From positions 91,224 to 155,223 of the forward strand of contig NZ_JANIAA010000020.1 in NCBI RefSeq assembly GCF_024505145.1: DNA of 64,000 bases. The letters are read 5' to 3'. Below are positions 1-8,329 of this stretch, piece after piece. The notes beneath the pieces were generated by a model. The model saw only the letters and a program-made list of their open reading frames with translations, ran no database searches and was not told where the DNA came from. Position numbers and translations under genes: made by a program. Source of the DNA: Streptomyces rugosispiralis. Its GTDB lineage: Bacteria > Actinomycetota > Actinomycetes > Streptomycetales > Streptomycetaceae. Positions within the stretch are counted from its first letter, which is position 1; every line of letters starts with the position of its first letter.

Positions 1-1
1 C

Positions 2-49
2 GAGACGATACGCCGCCAGGCCCGTGCCGCCCGCGCGATGCTGAACTGA
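2..49 (+). CDS. C-terminal end of an unidentified protein, cut by the window edge
   Basis: A plus-strand frame enters from the left edge, reads 15 codons ending in ARAMLN, and stops at TGA 47-49. It is Arg/Ala-rich and could be the last helix of a helical protein. Too little is visible for a family call. The next gene converges on it from the right, so the 46 bases between them are a convergent intergenic space. Confidence 0.3.
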   Translation, partial: ETIRRQARAARAMLN

Positions 50-95
50 GCGCTCCGCAGGACCCGCCCTGACCCGCGCGCCCCTTCAGCGGTCG

Positions 96-701
96 CTACA
101 GCCAGCCCTTGTCGCGGGCGATGCGGACGGCGTCGGCGCGGTTGCGGGCGGCGGTCTTCTGGATGGCCGTGGAGAGGTAGTTGCGGACCGTGCCCGGCGA
201 CAGGTTCAGCGCACGGGCCAGCTCCGCGTTGGTCGAGCCGTCCGCCGAGGCGCGCAGCACCTCGCGCTCCCGCGCGGTCAGCGGGCTGGCCCCGTCCGCG
301 AGCGCGGCGGCGGCCAGTGTGGGATCGATCACCCGCTCCCCGGCCAGCACCCGCCGTATCGCGTCGGCGAGCTGCGCCGCCGGGGCGTCCTTGACCAGGA
401 AGGCGTCGGCGCCGGACTCCATGGCACGGCGCAGATAGCCGGGGCGGCCGAACGTGGTCAGGATCACGATCCGGATCCCGGGCTCGGCCCGGTGTAGCTC
501 GGCGGCGGCCTCGATCCCGCTCATACCGGGCATCTCGATGTCCAGCAGCGCCACATCGGGGCGGTGGGTCCGGGCGGCGTCCACGACCTCGTCGCCGCGG
601 GCCGCCTGCGCCACGACCTCGATCTCGTCGTCGAGCCCGAGGAGCGCGGCCAGCGCCTCCCGCACCATGGACTGGTCCTCGGCCAGCAGTACCCGGATCA
701 C
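96..701 (-). CDS. DesR/LiaR-like LuxR-type response regulator
   Basis: This 201-aa two-component response regulator has a receiver domain at about residues 1-120. Its acidic pair is E8/D9 and the phospho-acceptor is Asp54 in the ALLDIEMPG stretch. A NarL/LuxR helix-turn-helix fills about 137-201 (LTAREREVL, then LNLSPGTVRNYL). It is the last gene of a minus-strand run ABC ATPase - permease - histidine kinase - regulator, 68 bp after the kinase, so the kinase is its probable partner. It most likely controls this exporter operon. DesKR-linked ABC-2 exporters commonly respond to membrane or antibiotic stress; that ligand class is inferred from the layout, not seen. Confidence 0.93.
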   Translation of the reverse strand: MIRVLLAEDQSMVREALAALLGLDDEIEVVAQAARGDEVVDAARTHRPDVALLDIEMPGMSGIEAAAELHRAEPGIRIVILTTFGRPGYLRRAMESGADAFLVKDAPAAQLADAIRRVLAGERVIDPTLAAAALADGASPLTAREREVLRASADGSTNAELARALNLSPGTVRNYLSTAIQKTAARNRADAVRIARDKGWL

Positions 702-769
702 GTCCGGCAGCGTAACCGCTCATCCGTCCGGTCCTTACGGCGCACACCGGCTGCTGGACCGCCCGCCCT

Positions 770-2041
770 CTACGGCGCCGCCTGCGAGGGCAGCTCCACG
801 CGGGCGCCGCGGGAGAGCGGGACCAGGGCGCGGAGGGTGAAGCCGCCGCGCTCGCCGGGGCCGGTCTCCAGGCGGCCGTCCGCGAGCTGTAGCCGCTCGG
901 CCAGCCCGGTGAGCCCGTTGCCGTGCGGGCCGGTCGCGCCACGGCCGTCGTCGCTGACGGTCAGGCGCAGCTCGTCGCCCGTCTCGTCGAGCGTCACCGC
1001 ACAGCGCCGGGCCCCGCTGTGCCGCACCACATTGGTGACCGCCTCGCGCAGCGCCCAGGCCAGCGCCCCCTCCTGGTCGGCCGGAAGGTCGGGGTGGTGG
1101 ATGCCGACCCGGCTCAGATCGGCGGCGACGCCCGCGGCGGCGAGTGCGGTACGGGCCCCGGCGACCTCGGCCTCCAGGGTGGGGCGTCGAAAGCCGCTGA
1201 CCGCTTCCCGGACGTCCACCAGCGCCTGCCGGCTGACCCGCTCGATATCGGCCACCTGCCGCGCCGCCTGCTCGGGCTTGTCGGGCAGCATCCGCCCCGC
1301 CAGCTCGCTCTTGAGCGTGATCAGGGAGAGCGAGTGGCCCAGCAGATCGTGCAGATCGCGGGCGAGCCGCAGCCGTTCCTCGTTTGCGGCGAGCTGGGCC
1401 ACGGTGGCGCGGGCGGCGCGCAGCGCCCGGGTGGTGCGGACCATCTGCCGTACCCCGCTCATCGCGAAGCCGCCGAGCAGCGAGGGGATCACCAGGGCGG
1501 ACACCAGCCCGTGCGAGCCGCGCACCAGCACCCCGACGGCCACCATGAACGCCGTGTTCAGCGGGATCGCCCAGCCCGAGAGCCGCAGCGGCAGCACCGC
1601 GCCGAAGGCGACGGACACATAGACCGAGAGCACCAGCCAGTCGTCGCCCATGGTGAAGGTGAGCACGGCGGCGAGCACGCAGATCAGGCCCAGCGCCCCC
1701 AGGACCGTGACCGGGCTCAGCGCCCGCCCGGTGTTCCGGAAGATCAGCATCAGATAGACGACCACGAAGACCAGCAGGCCGAGCGCGCCGCACACGGTGG
1801 CCGGGACGGTGTGGTCGCCGTTGGTCAGATCGCTCACCGGCGCGCCCATATAGGCCATCCAGATCCCGATCCACATCAGCTTGACCAGCGCCTGTCTGCG
1901 GTTCTCGGGGGGCTGCCCGATGGAGACCAGCCGGTCGCTCTCGTCGTCGTACGCCATCGCGTCGGCCCACCAGGTCAGCCGGCGGCGCCCGCCGGAGCGG
2001 CACTCCGGATCGCCGTCGGTCCACTCGGCCCGGTCAGCCAT
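770..2041 (-). CDS. DesK-like membrane sensor histidine kinase
   Basis: The protein has 423 aa. About five to six hydrophobic segments lie between residues 52 and 195. A HisKA_3 dimerisation domain follows, with phospho-acceptor His231 in RDLHDLLGHSLS, then an HATPase domain with N-box AVTNVVRHS and G-box VSDDGRGATG...GNGLTGLAERL. There is no large extracellular domain, so it probably senses the membrane itself. The start at ATG 2039-2041 follows a GGAGAG motif. The 150 bp upstream of it is not a normal spacer but a tandem repeat derived from the end of the permease gene. It should phosphorylate the regulator encoded just downstream. Confidence 0.93.
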   Translation of the reverse strand: MADRAEWTDGDPECRSGGRRRLTWWADAMAYDDESDRLVSIGQPPENRRQALVKLMWIGIWMAYMGAPVSDLTNGDHTVPATVCGALGLLVFVVVYLMLIFRNTGRALSPVTVLGALGLICVLAAVLTFTMGDDWLVLSVYVSVAFGAVLPLRLSGWAIPLNTAFMVAVGVLVRGSHGLVSALVIPSLLGGFAMSGVRQMVRTTRALRAARATVAQLAANEERLRLARDLHDLLGHSLSLITLKSELAGRMLPDKPEQAARQVADIERVSRQALVDVREAVSGFRRPTLEAEVAGARTALAAAGVAADLSRVGIHHPDLPADQEGALAWALREAVTNVVRHSGARRCAVTLDETGDELRLTVSDDGRGATGPHGNGLTGLAERLQLADGRLETGPGERGGFTLRALVPLSRGARVELPSQAAP

Positions 2042-2082
2042 GGTTCTTCTCTCCTCGGATCACGCCTCGGGCCACGCCCTCT

Positions 2083-2214
2083 TTCACGCCTTGCGGGTGC
2101 GCCTCACGCCTTACGGGTCTCCCGGGCGCCTTACCGGTTTCCCGGGTTTCCCGCCCGCCTTACGGGTTTCCCGCCCGCCTTACGGCGTCCATCAAGCCTT
2201 ACGGGTGTCCTTGC
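2083..2214. repeat. Degenerate tandem repeat copied from the 3' end of the permease gene
   Basis: Read on the minus strand, the permease gene ends with codons for T-R-K-A and TGA (ACCCGTAAGGCTTGA). The core ACCCGTAAGGC then recurs about five more times, at spacings near 20 bp, with one or two changes each, up to about 40 bp before the kinase start. The unit is not a multiple of three and carries no open frame of note. Confidence 0.8.
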
Positions 2215-2935
2215 GGTACAGCCATGCCGCGCCGCCCGCGAAGACCGCGAGGTAGCCGATGAGCAGCGCCACGTCCTTGGCGTGCGGGGCGCCGCCCAGC
2301 TCGATCGCCTGGCCGAGCGCGGTGTAGGCGTGGGTGGGCAGATAGTCGCCGATGTTCCGCAGCCAGTCCGGATAGGACGTGGTGGGCATCCACAGCCCGC
2401 CGAGGATCGACAGACCGAAGTAGATGATCATCGTCAGCGGCCGTACCGCGTCGCCGCTCGCCAGATACCCGATGGCCACCCCGAGCGCGGCGAAGACCAG
2501 GGAGCCCGCCCAGATCGCGGCGGTCAGCGCGGGCCACTCCCAGAGGGCGTCCAGCCGTACGCCCTTGGCGACGGCGGCCACCACGAAGACGATCACGATC
2601 GACGGCAGGGTGGCCACCGCACCCACGGCGATCTTGGCCGCCACATAGCCGCGGCCGGGCAGCGGGGTGAGCCTCAGCTGCCGGGTCCAGCCGCCCTCGC
2701 GCTCCTTGGCGATCCGCTCGCCGTTGCCCATCAGCCCGGCGGTCAGCGCCCCGAAGGAGGCCATCGCGACCATGTAGTAGAGCGGCATCGACAGCCGAGT
2801 GCCGGGCACCTGGTCGTGGGCGTCGGTGCTGCCCGCGATCAGCAGGAAGAGCGCGGACGGATAGACGATCGTGAAGAACATGAACTTGCGGTTGCGCAGG
2901 GTCCGCACGATCTCCAGCTTGACCAGCGTCTTCAT
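2192..2935 (-). CDS. ABC-2 type transporter permease
   Basis: This 247-aa inner-membrane permease belongs to the ABC-2 family. An N-terminal membrane segment follows the typical ETLVKLEIVRTLRNRKF-like start, and about five further hydrophobic segments reach residue 240. It carries the loop seen in bacterial drug and lipid exporters (GNGERIAKEREGGW). Its start overlaps the stop of the ATPase gene by four bases (ATGA), which indicates translational coupling. With the ATPase it forms a two-component exporter whose substrate cannot be read from sequence. The last codons are the source of the repeat array downstream. Confidence 0.93.
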   Translation of the reverse strand: MKTLVKLEIVRTLRNRKFMFFTIVYPSALFLLIAGSTDAHDQVPGTRLSMPLYYMVAMASFGALTAGLMGNGERIAKEREGGWTRQLRLTPLPGRGYVAAKIAVGAVATLPSIVIVFVVAAVAKGVRLDALWEWPALTAAIWAGSLVFAALGVAIGYLASGDAVRPLTMIIYFGLSILGGLWMPTTSYPDWLRNIGDYLPTHAYTALGQAIELGGAPHAKDVALLIGYLAVFAGGAAWLYRKDTRKA

Positions 2936-3903
2936 CGTGCGGACTCCTCGTCTGCCGTCGCGGCGTCGGTGATGGCGAGAAATGCCTGCTCCAGGCCGAG
3001 GCCGGTGACCTCCAGGCCGCGCGGATAGAGCCCGAGCCCGTAGACCGCGTGGACGGTCGCGTCCGCGTCGGTGGACCGTATCCGTACGGTACGCCCCGAA
3101 ATCTCGATCCCGGTCAGCGCGGGCAGGGCGCGCAGCGCCGGCTCGTCGACCGGCCCGTCCAGCTCGAAGGAGATCCGCCGGGCCCCGGCCATCGCCTTGA
3201 TCTCGGCGGAGGAGCCGTCGGCCAGCACCCGGCCGCGGTGCAGCACGATCACCCGGTCGGCGACGGCGTCGGCCTCTTCGAGGTAGTGGGTGGCGAACAG
3301 GATGGCGCGGCCCTGCCTCGCCTGCTCCCGCATCGCGCCCCAGAAGGTCTGCCGGGACGAGACGTCCATACCGGTCGTGGGCTCGTCCAGCACGATCAGA
3401 TCGGAGGCCCCGGCGGTGGCGAACGCGAAGCGGACCCGCTGCTCCTGACCGCCGGAGAGCTTGTTCACCTTGCGGGAGGCGATCTCGGTGATCCCCGCCC
3501 GCTCCAGCACCTCGTCCACCGGATGGCCCTTGGGGTGCAGATCGCAGGCCAGCCCCACCAGCTCGCGGACCGTCACCTCCTCCATCAGGGCGCCGCTCTG
3601 GAGCATCGCGCCGACCCGGCCGCGGACGATGGCCTGGCGCGGGGTGGTGCCGAAGACCTCCACCCTGCCCGAGTCGGGTTGGCGCAGGCCGAGCAGCAGA
3701 TCGAGGCTGGAGGACTTGCCGGCGCCGTTGGGGCCCAGCAGGGCGACGGTCTCCCCCGGGTACAGGGTGAGTTCGAGATCGGTCACGGCGCGCACGGTGC
3801 CGTAGGACTTGTTCACCTTCTCGAAGCGGACCACGGGCGGGGCGCCCGTGGTGGCGGCCCCGGCGCCGGGGGCGGAAACAGCGGTCGTTGCGGTCATGGC
3901 CAC
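2932..3903 (-). CDS. ABC transporter ATP-binding protein (DrrA-like)
   Basis: This 323-aa ATPase has Walker A (LLGPNGAGKSSS, about residues 57-65), signature KLSGGQEQRVRFA, Walker B LIVLDEPTTGMD and the switch His in LFATHYLEEAD. A C-terminal DrrA-type extension of about 90 residues follows. It is the first gene of the exporter/two-component operon. The start ATG is at 3901-3903. A 14-bp palindrome lies about 55 bp upstream and is a likely binding site for the operon's own regulator. Confidence 0.94.
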   Translation of the reverse strand: MAMTATTAVSAPGAGAATTGAPPVVRFEKVNKSYGTVRAVTDLELTLYPGETVALLGPNGAGKSSSLDLLLGLRQPDSGRVEVFGTTPRQAIVRGRVGAMLQSGALMEEVTVRELVGLACDLHPKGHPVDEVLERAGITEIASRKVNKLSGGQEQRVRFAFATAGASDLIVLDEPTTGMDVSSRQTFWGAMREQARQGRAILFATHYLEEADAVADRVIVLHRGRVLADGSSAEIKAMAGARRISFELDGPVDEPALRALPALTGIEISGRTVRIRSTDADATVHAVYGLGLYPRGLEVTGLGLEQAFLAITDAATADEESAR

Positions 3904-3957
3904 AAGACTGGCCGAGGGCGGGGTGTGCCCGGCAGTGTCGGCGGTCGTGACCTGGAG

Positions 3958-3971
3958 ATGACAGATGTCAT
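3958..3971. promoter_or_regulatory. Palindromic operator candidate before the exporter/two-component operon
   Basis: ATGACA-GA-TGTCAT is a perfect inverted repeat with 6-bp arms and a 2-bp spacer. It lies 54 bp upstream of the first start codon of the operon. Dimeric LuxR-type response regulators of the DesR/LiaR class bind short inverted repeats of this kind, so autoregulation is a reasonable inference. Confidence 0.45.
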
Positions 3972-4013
3972 GGGCCGGGGCGTGACACGGCCCCGCGGAC
4001 CGGCGGACGGACC

Positions 4014-4045
4014 GCGGCCCCCGCCCGGTGCCGGGCGGGGGCCGC
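4014..4045 (-). terminator. Strong hairpin terminator after the peptidoglycan-binding protein gene
   Basis: Perfect 15-bp GC-only arms (4014-4028 and 4031-4045) surround a two-base centre, effectively a 14-bp stem with a tetraloop. It starts 31 bp past the stop codon of the minus-strand gene at 4076, with no T-run, as is usual in Streptomyces. Confidence 0.8.
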
Positions 4046-4075
4046 GTCGTCGTCCGACCGCGTGTGACGGGCCGG

Positions 4076-6307
4076 TCAGTTGTCCTTGCCGACGATGCCG
4101 ATGCGCTCGCTGGACGTCTTGCCGAGCAGCGCCTGGCGCAGCGCGGACTCCACGTCCTCCGGGGTGACGGGCTTCTTGGAGCCGTCGCCCCGCTCGAGCA
4201 GAACGCCGTCGAAGGTGCTGCCGTAGAGCTGCTTGAGGACGGCCAGGTCGTAGTGCTCCACCAGCTTGCCGTCGACCACCCGCATGGAGAGGATCTTCGG
4301 CAGCGACTTGTCCGGGCCGAACGGGATCGAGTGCTGGGCGTCCGTCTGCACGGTGACCAGCCCCGACATCGCGGGCTCGGCGAAGGTCTTCAGCTTCCGG
4401 TCCACCTCGGCCTTGCTGACCGTGGGGCGCTTGACGGTGACCGGCAGGGTGATGGCCTTGTTCTGGCCGGTCTCGGCGCGCAGCCGGAACCCGTCCGAGA
4501 CGGCCTTGACCGCCTTGTCCACGTCCAGCCCCTTGCCCTCCTTGCCGTACACCGGGACGGCCTTGCCGGAGGTGAAGCTGATGCCGCCCTCGCGGGCCGT
4601 GCCGGAGTCGCCCGCGAGCCGTTCCAGGGCGTCCCGCAGCTTCTCCTCGTCCACGGTGACCGCCGGGTCGGCCTCATGGGTGCCGCCGAAGAGCGAGCCG
4701 ATCACGGTGACCGGGTTGTAGTCCCGGCCCGCGACATCCCGGACCGTGGCCTCGGTGTCGAGCGCCAGGCCCGCGACGGAGGGCTTGATCTCCTTCTCCT
4801 GGCCGTCGACCGACACCGTCAGCGGGGCGGTGGTGCGCTTGCCCAGCGCGGTGTCCAGCTTGTCGACGGCGACCTCCTTGGAGGTGCCGCCGATGTCGAC
4901 GCCGAGGACGGTGGTGCCGTTCGGCACATCGGCGTGGTTCATCACCAGACCGGCCGCGTAGGCCCCGCCCGCGATCACGAACAGCAGGCCCCCGGCCAGG
5001 ACGACCTTGGACCGGCCCTTCTTCTTGGGCTTACCGGCCTTCGGGGCGGACGGCGCCGGGGCGCTGTCGCCGCCGGGCGCCGGGGCCCCGGGGCCGCCCG
5101 GGGCGGGCGGGGACGGCGGCTTGGCCCGGCCCTCGGCCGAGGGCACCACGGGCACCCCGCTGACCAGCGTGTCGCTGGAGATCTGCTCGGGCGGCACACC
5201 GCCGGTCGGCGTGGGCTCGGGGTCACGGAACAGCGAGGGGGCCGGATCGGCTCCGAGGCCGTCGGCGGGGCCCGTAGCGGGGTCGGCCAGCGGTCCCACG
5301 CCGGTGGTGGCGCCGAGGCTGCCGGACAGCGGCGAGCCGCCCGGCGGGGTCGGCGGCTGACCGGCCGGGCCGCCCCCGGCCAGCGGGCCCACACCGCCCG
5401 GAGGCGTCTGCGGGTCACCGCCGTACGGGCCGCCCGCGGGGCCCGGTCCCGGCGGGGCCAGCAGGTCGCTGTCGCGCGGGCCCGCACCGGAGCCGGACGG
5501 CGGCATGTACATGTCGCCGGTGACCGGGCCGGTGGTGGGCCCGGTCGGCTCGGGGTGGCCGGACGGGGCCTGGGCATCGGTGAAGTACGGCAGATCGGCG
5601 ACGGGGCCGCCGCCCTGCTGCGGCACCGGGAAACCCTGAGTGGTGTCGGGCGCCGGGAAACCCTGAGTGGTCTCCGGCGAGGGGAATCCCTGGGTGGTCT
5701 CCGGGGAAGGGAATCCCTGTGTGGTGTCGGGTGCGGGGAACCCCTGGGTGGTGTCGGGTGCGGGGAACCCCTGGGTGGTGTCCGGGGGCACCGGCGGCTT
5801 CGGAGTGCTGCCGGTGGCCGACGAGCCGCTTCTGGGCCTACGGGGCGAGAACCAGTCGCTGGTCCGCTCGCCGTCGCCCTTGCCGCTCTTCCGCTCCCGG
5901 CTCTCGGTGGCCTCGCCGGGCTCGGCCGGCACTCCGCGCTCCGGCGTCGGCGTGAAGTCGACCCGGGGCAGGGCGCTGGTGCGCTCGGGGGCCTCGTCGT
6001 CCCCGCCGGAGCGCGGCGCGGGCACGCCGTCCTCCGCGACGGGCGTGCGCATGACCACCGGCGGGATGGGCCGCGACCCCGGAATGTTGATCTTGATCCG
6101 GGTCGTCAGCGTGGTCTCGGTCTTCGGCTCCTCCGGCTTGGCCGCGGCACGCGCCTGCCCATCCTCGGCGGCACCCCGCGGGGCCTCCTGTGTGGGGTTC
6201 GGCGAGGGGTACTGGCGGGATCCGTACGGCGGGGTGCCCGACGGGTAGGCGGCACCGCCGCTTCCCTCCCGGGGCCCGGAGGACGAACTGTCAGATTCAC
6301 GGCTCAA
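4076..6307 (-). CDS. Membrane-anchored peptidoglycan-binding protein with long Pro/Gly-rich cytoplasmic region
   Basis: The protein has 743 aa from a TTG start (6305-6307) preceded by GGGAG. Residues 1-430 are disordered and rich in Pro, Gly, Ser and Thr. They include six tandem (D/E)TTQGFP(A/S)P nonapeptides at about 176-229. A basic stretch (KPKKKGRSK) and one membrane helix (about 433-455) follow, then an extracytoplasmic part with two YoaR/PG_binding_4-like modules (GTTVLGVDIGGTSKEVAV and later repeats). The topology implies a large cytoplasmic tail and a wall-binding outer domain. A role in envelope assembly is likely, but the exact function is unknown. It is a single gene with its own terminator. 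Confidence 0.85.
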   Translation of the reverse strand: MSRESDSSSSGPREGSGGAAYPSGTPPYGSRQYPSPNPTQEAPRGAAEDGQARAAAKPEEPKTETTLTTRIKINIPGSRPIPPVVMRTPVAEDGVPAPRSGGDDEAPERTSALPRVDFTPTPERGVPAEPGEATESRERKSGKGDGERTSDWFSPRRPRSGSSATGSTPKPPVPPDTTQGFPAPDTTQGFPAPDTTQGFPSPETTQGFPSPETTQGFPAPDTTQGFPVPQQGGGPVADLPYFTDAQAPSGHPEPTGPTTGPVTGDMYMPPSGSGAGPRDSDLLAPPGPGPAGGPYGGDPQTPPGGVGPLAGGGPAGQPPTPPGGSPLSGSLGATTGVGPLADPATGPADGLGADPAPSLFRDPEPTPTGGVPPEQISSDTLVSGVPVVPSAEGRAKPPSPPAPGGPGAPAPGGDSAPAPSAPKAGKPKKKGRSKVVLAGGLLFVIAGGAYAAGLVMNHADVPNGTTVLGVDIGGTSKEVAVDKLDTALGKRTTAPLTVSVDGQEKEIKPSVAGLALDTEATVRDVAGRDYNPVTVIGSLFGGTHEADPAVTVDEEKLRDALERLAGDSGTAREGGISFTSGKAVPVYGKEGKGLDVDKAVKAVSDGFRLRAETGQNKAITLPVTVKRPTVSKAEVDRKLKTFAEPAMSGLVTVQTDAQHSIPFGPDKSLPKILSMRVVDGKLVEHYDLAVLKQLYGSTFDGVLLERGDGSKKPVTPEDVESALRQALLGKTSSERIGIVGKDN
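5621..5782. repeat. Six 27-bp tandem repeats encoding a nonapeptide
   Basis: Six consecutive in-frame 27-bp units encode (D/E)TTQGFP(A/S/V)P inside the peptidoglycan-binding protein gene. The two units at 5729-5782 are identical and the others differ by a few bases, which suggests recent unit duplication by slippage or unequal exchange. Confidence 0.95.
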
Positions 6308-6503
6308 AGCAGGTTCTCCCAGTTAGCTCCGCCGCCCGTCAGACCTCGCGCGGGCGGCTCGGCGGCGGCACCACCATACTGGGCGGTGCGGACGCGCACT
6401 TGACGGCCGCCGGATCACCGCATCCGGTACGCCCGAGGCGCACCCTTCGCCGTGTACCCGAAGGGCCTCCGAGTGCCGGGGACGTCGCGCCGAAAACGTC
6501 ACG

Positions 6504-6872
6504 TCACTTACCAAGTCGGACCGGCGGGCCAGGAGGTTGCGGCACCAGAGGCAGCGTGGCACACATCACACCGATGAACATCCCGCCGAGGAGGAAAGCG
6601 TACGACCCCAGCCCGGCGCCGAAAAGGAAATCCCCTTCCGGACGGGAGGAAGTGAGCAGCAACACGGCCACCGTCCAGGCCCCCGCGGGCACTCCGCCGC
6701 CCATCCGGGCACCCATGACCTTGACCCCGCCGTAGCACAGGCCCGCGACCGCGAGCAGCGCGAGCAGCAACCCGCCGGGGAACCACGCGGCTTGGACCAG
6801 CGCGCCCGCGGCGCCCACCAGCACCCCGGCCACCGCGAGCAGGGCGTATCCGCCCAGGCGCGGGGCCGTCAT
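6504..6872 (-). CDS. Small four-helix membrane protein (probably DUF6113)
   Basis: This 122-aa protein is nearly all hydrophobic, with four predicted membrane segments and a short basic C-terminus (PPGPPVRLGK). Its start overlaps the end of mshB by four bases, so the two are translationally coupled. I recall a DUF6113 membrane protein in this position next to mshB in other streptomycetes, but the family name is from memory. Its role in mycothiol synthesis, if any, is unknown. Confidence 0.8.
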   Translation of the reverse strand: MTAPRLGGYALLAVAGVLVGAAGALVQAAWFPGGLLLALLAVAGLCYGGVKVMGARMGGGVPAGAWTVAVLLLTSSRPEGDFLFGAGLGSYAFLLGGMFIGVMCATLPLVPQPPGPPVRLGK

Positions 6873-7759
6873 GCCGCCACCCCCGCGAACAGGTCGTCCT
6901 CGCGGTCCGCGCCGGCCTCGCCCTTGACGAGCCGGTAGTGCTCATGGAGGAACATCGGCTGGACCAGTTCGTTGGAGAGCGCGAAGAAGGGTCCGTCCAC
7001 CGCGATCTGGGTGATGTGGGCGCGCATCGCCGCGGCCTTCGCCGCGGTGTAGGGGACGCCGTCGATGAACGCGGTGACGTCCGCGTCGTCCACGACCCCG
7101 GGGACGTCGTCCACCGAGGCGACGCCGGGGAAGAGGGAGTCACGGCCCTCGGCCCGCAGCCGGGCGAAGCCCTCCTCGACGGCCGAGCGCGGTACGCAGT
7201 TCCAGTAGACCTTGGCGATGTCGTGCGGCTCGCCGAGGTCGGGACGGAAGCCGGGATCGGCGGCCAGTTCCACGGCGCGCATCGCCACGCGGTGCGCCTG
7301 GATGTGATCGGGGTGGCCGTAGCCCCCATTGGTGTCGTACGCCACCAGGACCTGTGGCCGGATCTCGCGGACCACGGCCACCAGATGCCCGGCGGCCTCG
7401 TCCAGGTCGGCCCGCCAGAAACAGTCCGGCCGGTCGTTCTGCGGGGCGCCCATCATTCCGGAGTCGCGATAGCGGCCGGGCCCACCCAGGAAGCGGTGGT
7501 CCTCGACCCCCAAGGCGTCCATGGCCGCGGCGAGTTCGCCGATCCGGTGCGGGCCGAGCGCGTCGTCGCGGTCGGCGGCGAGATGCGCGAGGGCAGGCGG
7601 GATGACCTCGCCCTCCTCACCGAGGGTGCAGGTCACCAGGGTGACGTGTGCGCCCTCGGCGGCATACTTCGCCATGGTCGCGCCGTTATTGATCGACTCG
7701 TCGTCCGGATGTGCGTGCACCAGCAGCAGACGACGGGCGGGAAGAACGGTCATGGGCAC
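6869..7759 (-). CDS. mshB: Mycothiol biosynthesis deacetylase MshB
   Basis: This 296-aa zinc deacetylase of the LmbE/PIG-L family removes acetate from N-acetyl-glucosaminyl-inositol, the second committed step to mycothiol. The family motif AHPDDE places His17 and Asp20 near the N-terminus, and GGYGHPDHIQAH supplies His152. These match the three zinc ligands known for MshB. The length agrees with the family. It heads a two-gene unit with the downstream membrane protein. Confidence 0.95.
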   Translation of the reverse strand: MPMTVLPARRLLLVHAHPDDESINNGATMAKYAAEGAHVTLVTCTLGEEGEVIPPALAHLAADRDDALGPHRIGELAAAMDALGVEDHRFLGGPGRYRDSGMMGAPQNDRPDCFWRADLDEAAGHLVAVVREIRPQVLVAYDTNGGYGHPDHIQAHRVAMRAVELAADPGFRPDLGEPHDIAKVYWNCVPRSAVEEGFARLRAEGRDSLFPGVASVDDVPGVVDDADVTAFIDGVPYTAAKAAAMRAHITQIAVDGPFFALSNELVQPMFLHEHYRLVKGEAGADREDDLFAGVAA

Positions 7760-7815
7760 AGCCTACGATTCGCACACACGTGCCCATGGGTCGCACGCCC
7801 CGGCCCCGCTCGGGG

Positions 7816-8010
7816 TCAGATCTTCACGCCGCCGATCATGTCCGCCACGTTGGTGGTGAGGTCGTCGATCGTCGGAGCGACCGATGAACTGGCCAGGTAG
7901 AAGCCGAGGAGGACACAGACGACCGCATGAACCGCCTTCAGTCCTGCCTTGTTCACGAGCATGAAGACGATGATCAGCAGCAGCACTGACATCGAGATCG
8001 AGAGCGCCAC
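7816..8010 (-). CDS. 64-aa membrane peptide, conserved type of unknown function
   Basis: A GTG start (8008-8010) follows a near-ideal GGAGGTGA at six bases' distance, so translation is well supported. There are two hydrophobic segments, at about residues 7-18 and 25-43 (HAVVCVLLGFYLASSS), followed by an acidic, amphipathic end (PTIDDLTTNVADMIGG). I have seen similar small proteins in streptomycetes but know no function. It sits alone, upstream of mshB on the same strand. Confidence 0.8.
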   Translation of the reverse strand: MALSISMSVLLLIIVFMLVNKAGLKAVHAVVCVLLGFYLASSSVAPTIDDLTTNVADMIGGVKI

Positions 8011-8329
8011 AGCGGCTCACCTCCAGGTACACGCACTCGGACGGACAACATATTGATGCCACAGGGGGGCTACCCACTATGCGCAATCGATCATAACTAT
8101 GGCGGTGCGCACACGACTCGGTGCACGGGAGCATGACAGGGGCGCATGCCTGATCGCACGAACTTCCCGGCCCCGGGGGCGAATTCTCGTTGGTTATGCG
8201 CCATCTCGCCATCGCCCGGGGCCGCTTGGCACCGGTGCCGTCCCGGCCGAACCGTGCCGGGGGCAACGCCCGCCCGGCCTACTGATCCGTACCCTCCCTC
8301 GCGATGATCCTGGGCCGTACGCTCCCCCT
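8011..8329. other. Divergent intergenic region
   Basis: These 319 bases separate the minus-strand small membrane peptide from the plus-strand S9 peptidase. The first 90 bases are locally AT-richer (around 8045-8100) and probably hold the promoters. I see no clear -35/-10 pair, long palindrome or small gene. Confidence 0.5.
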
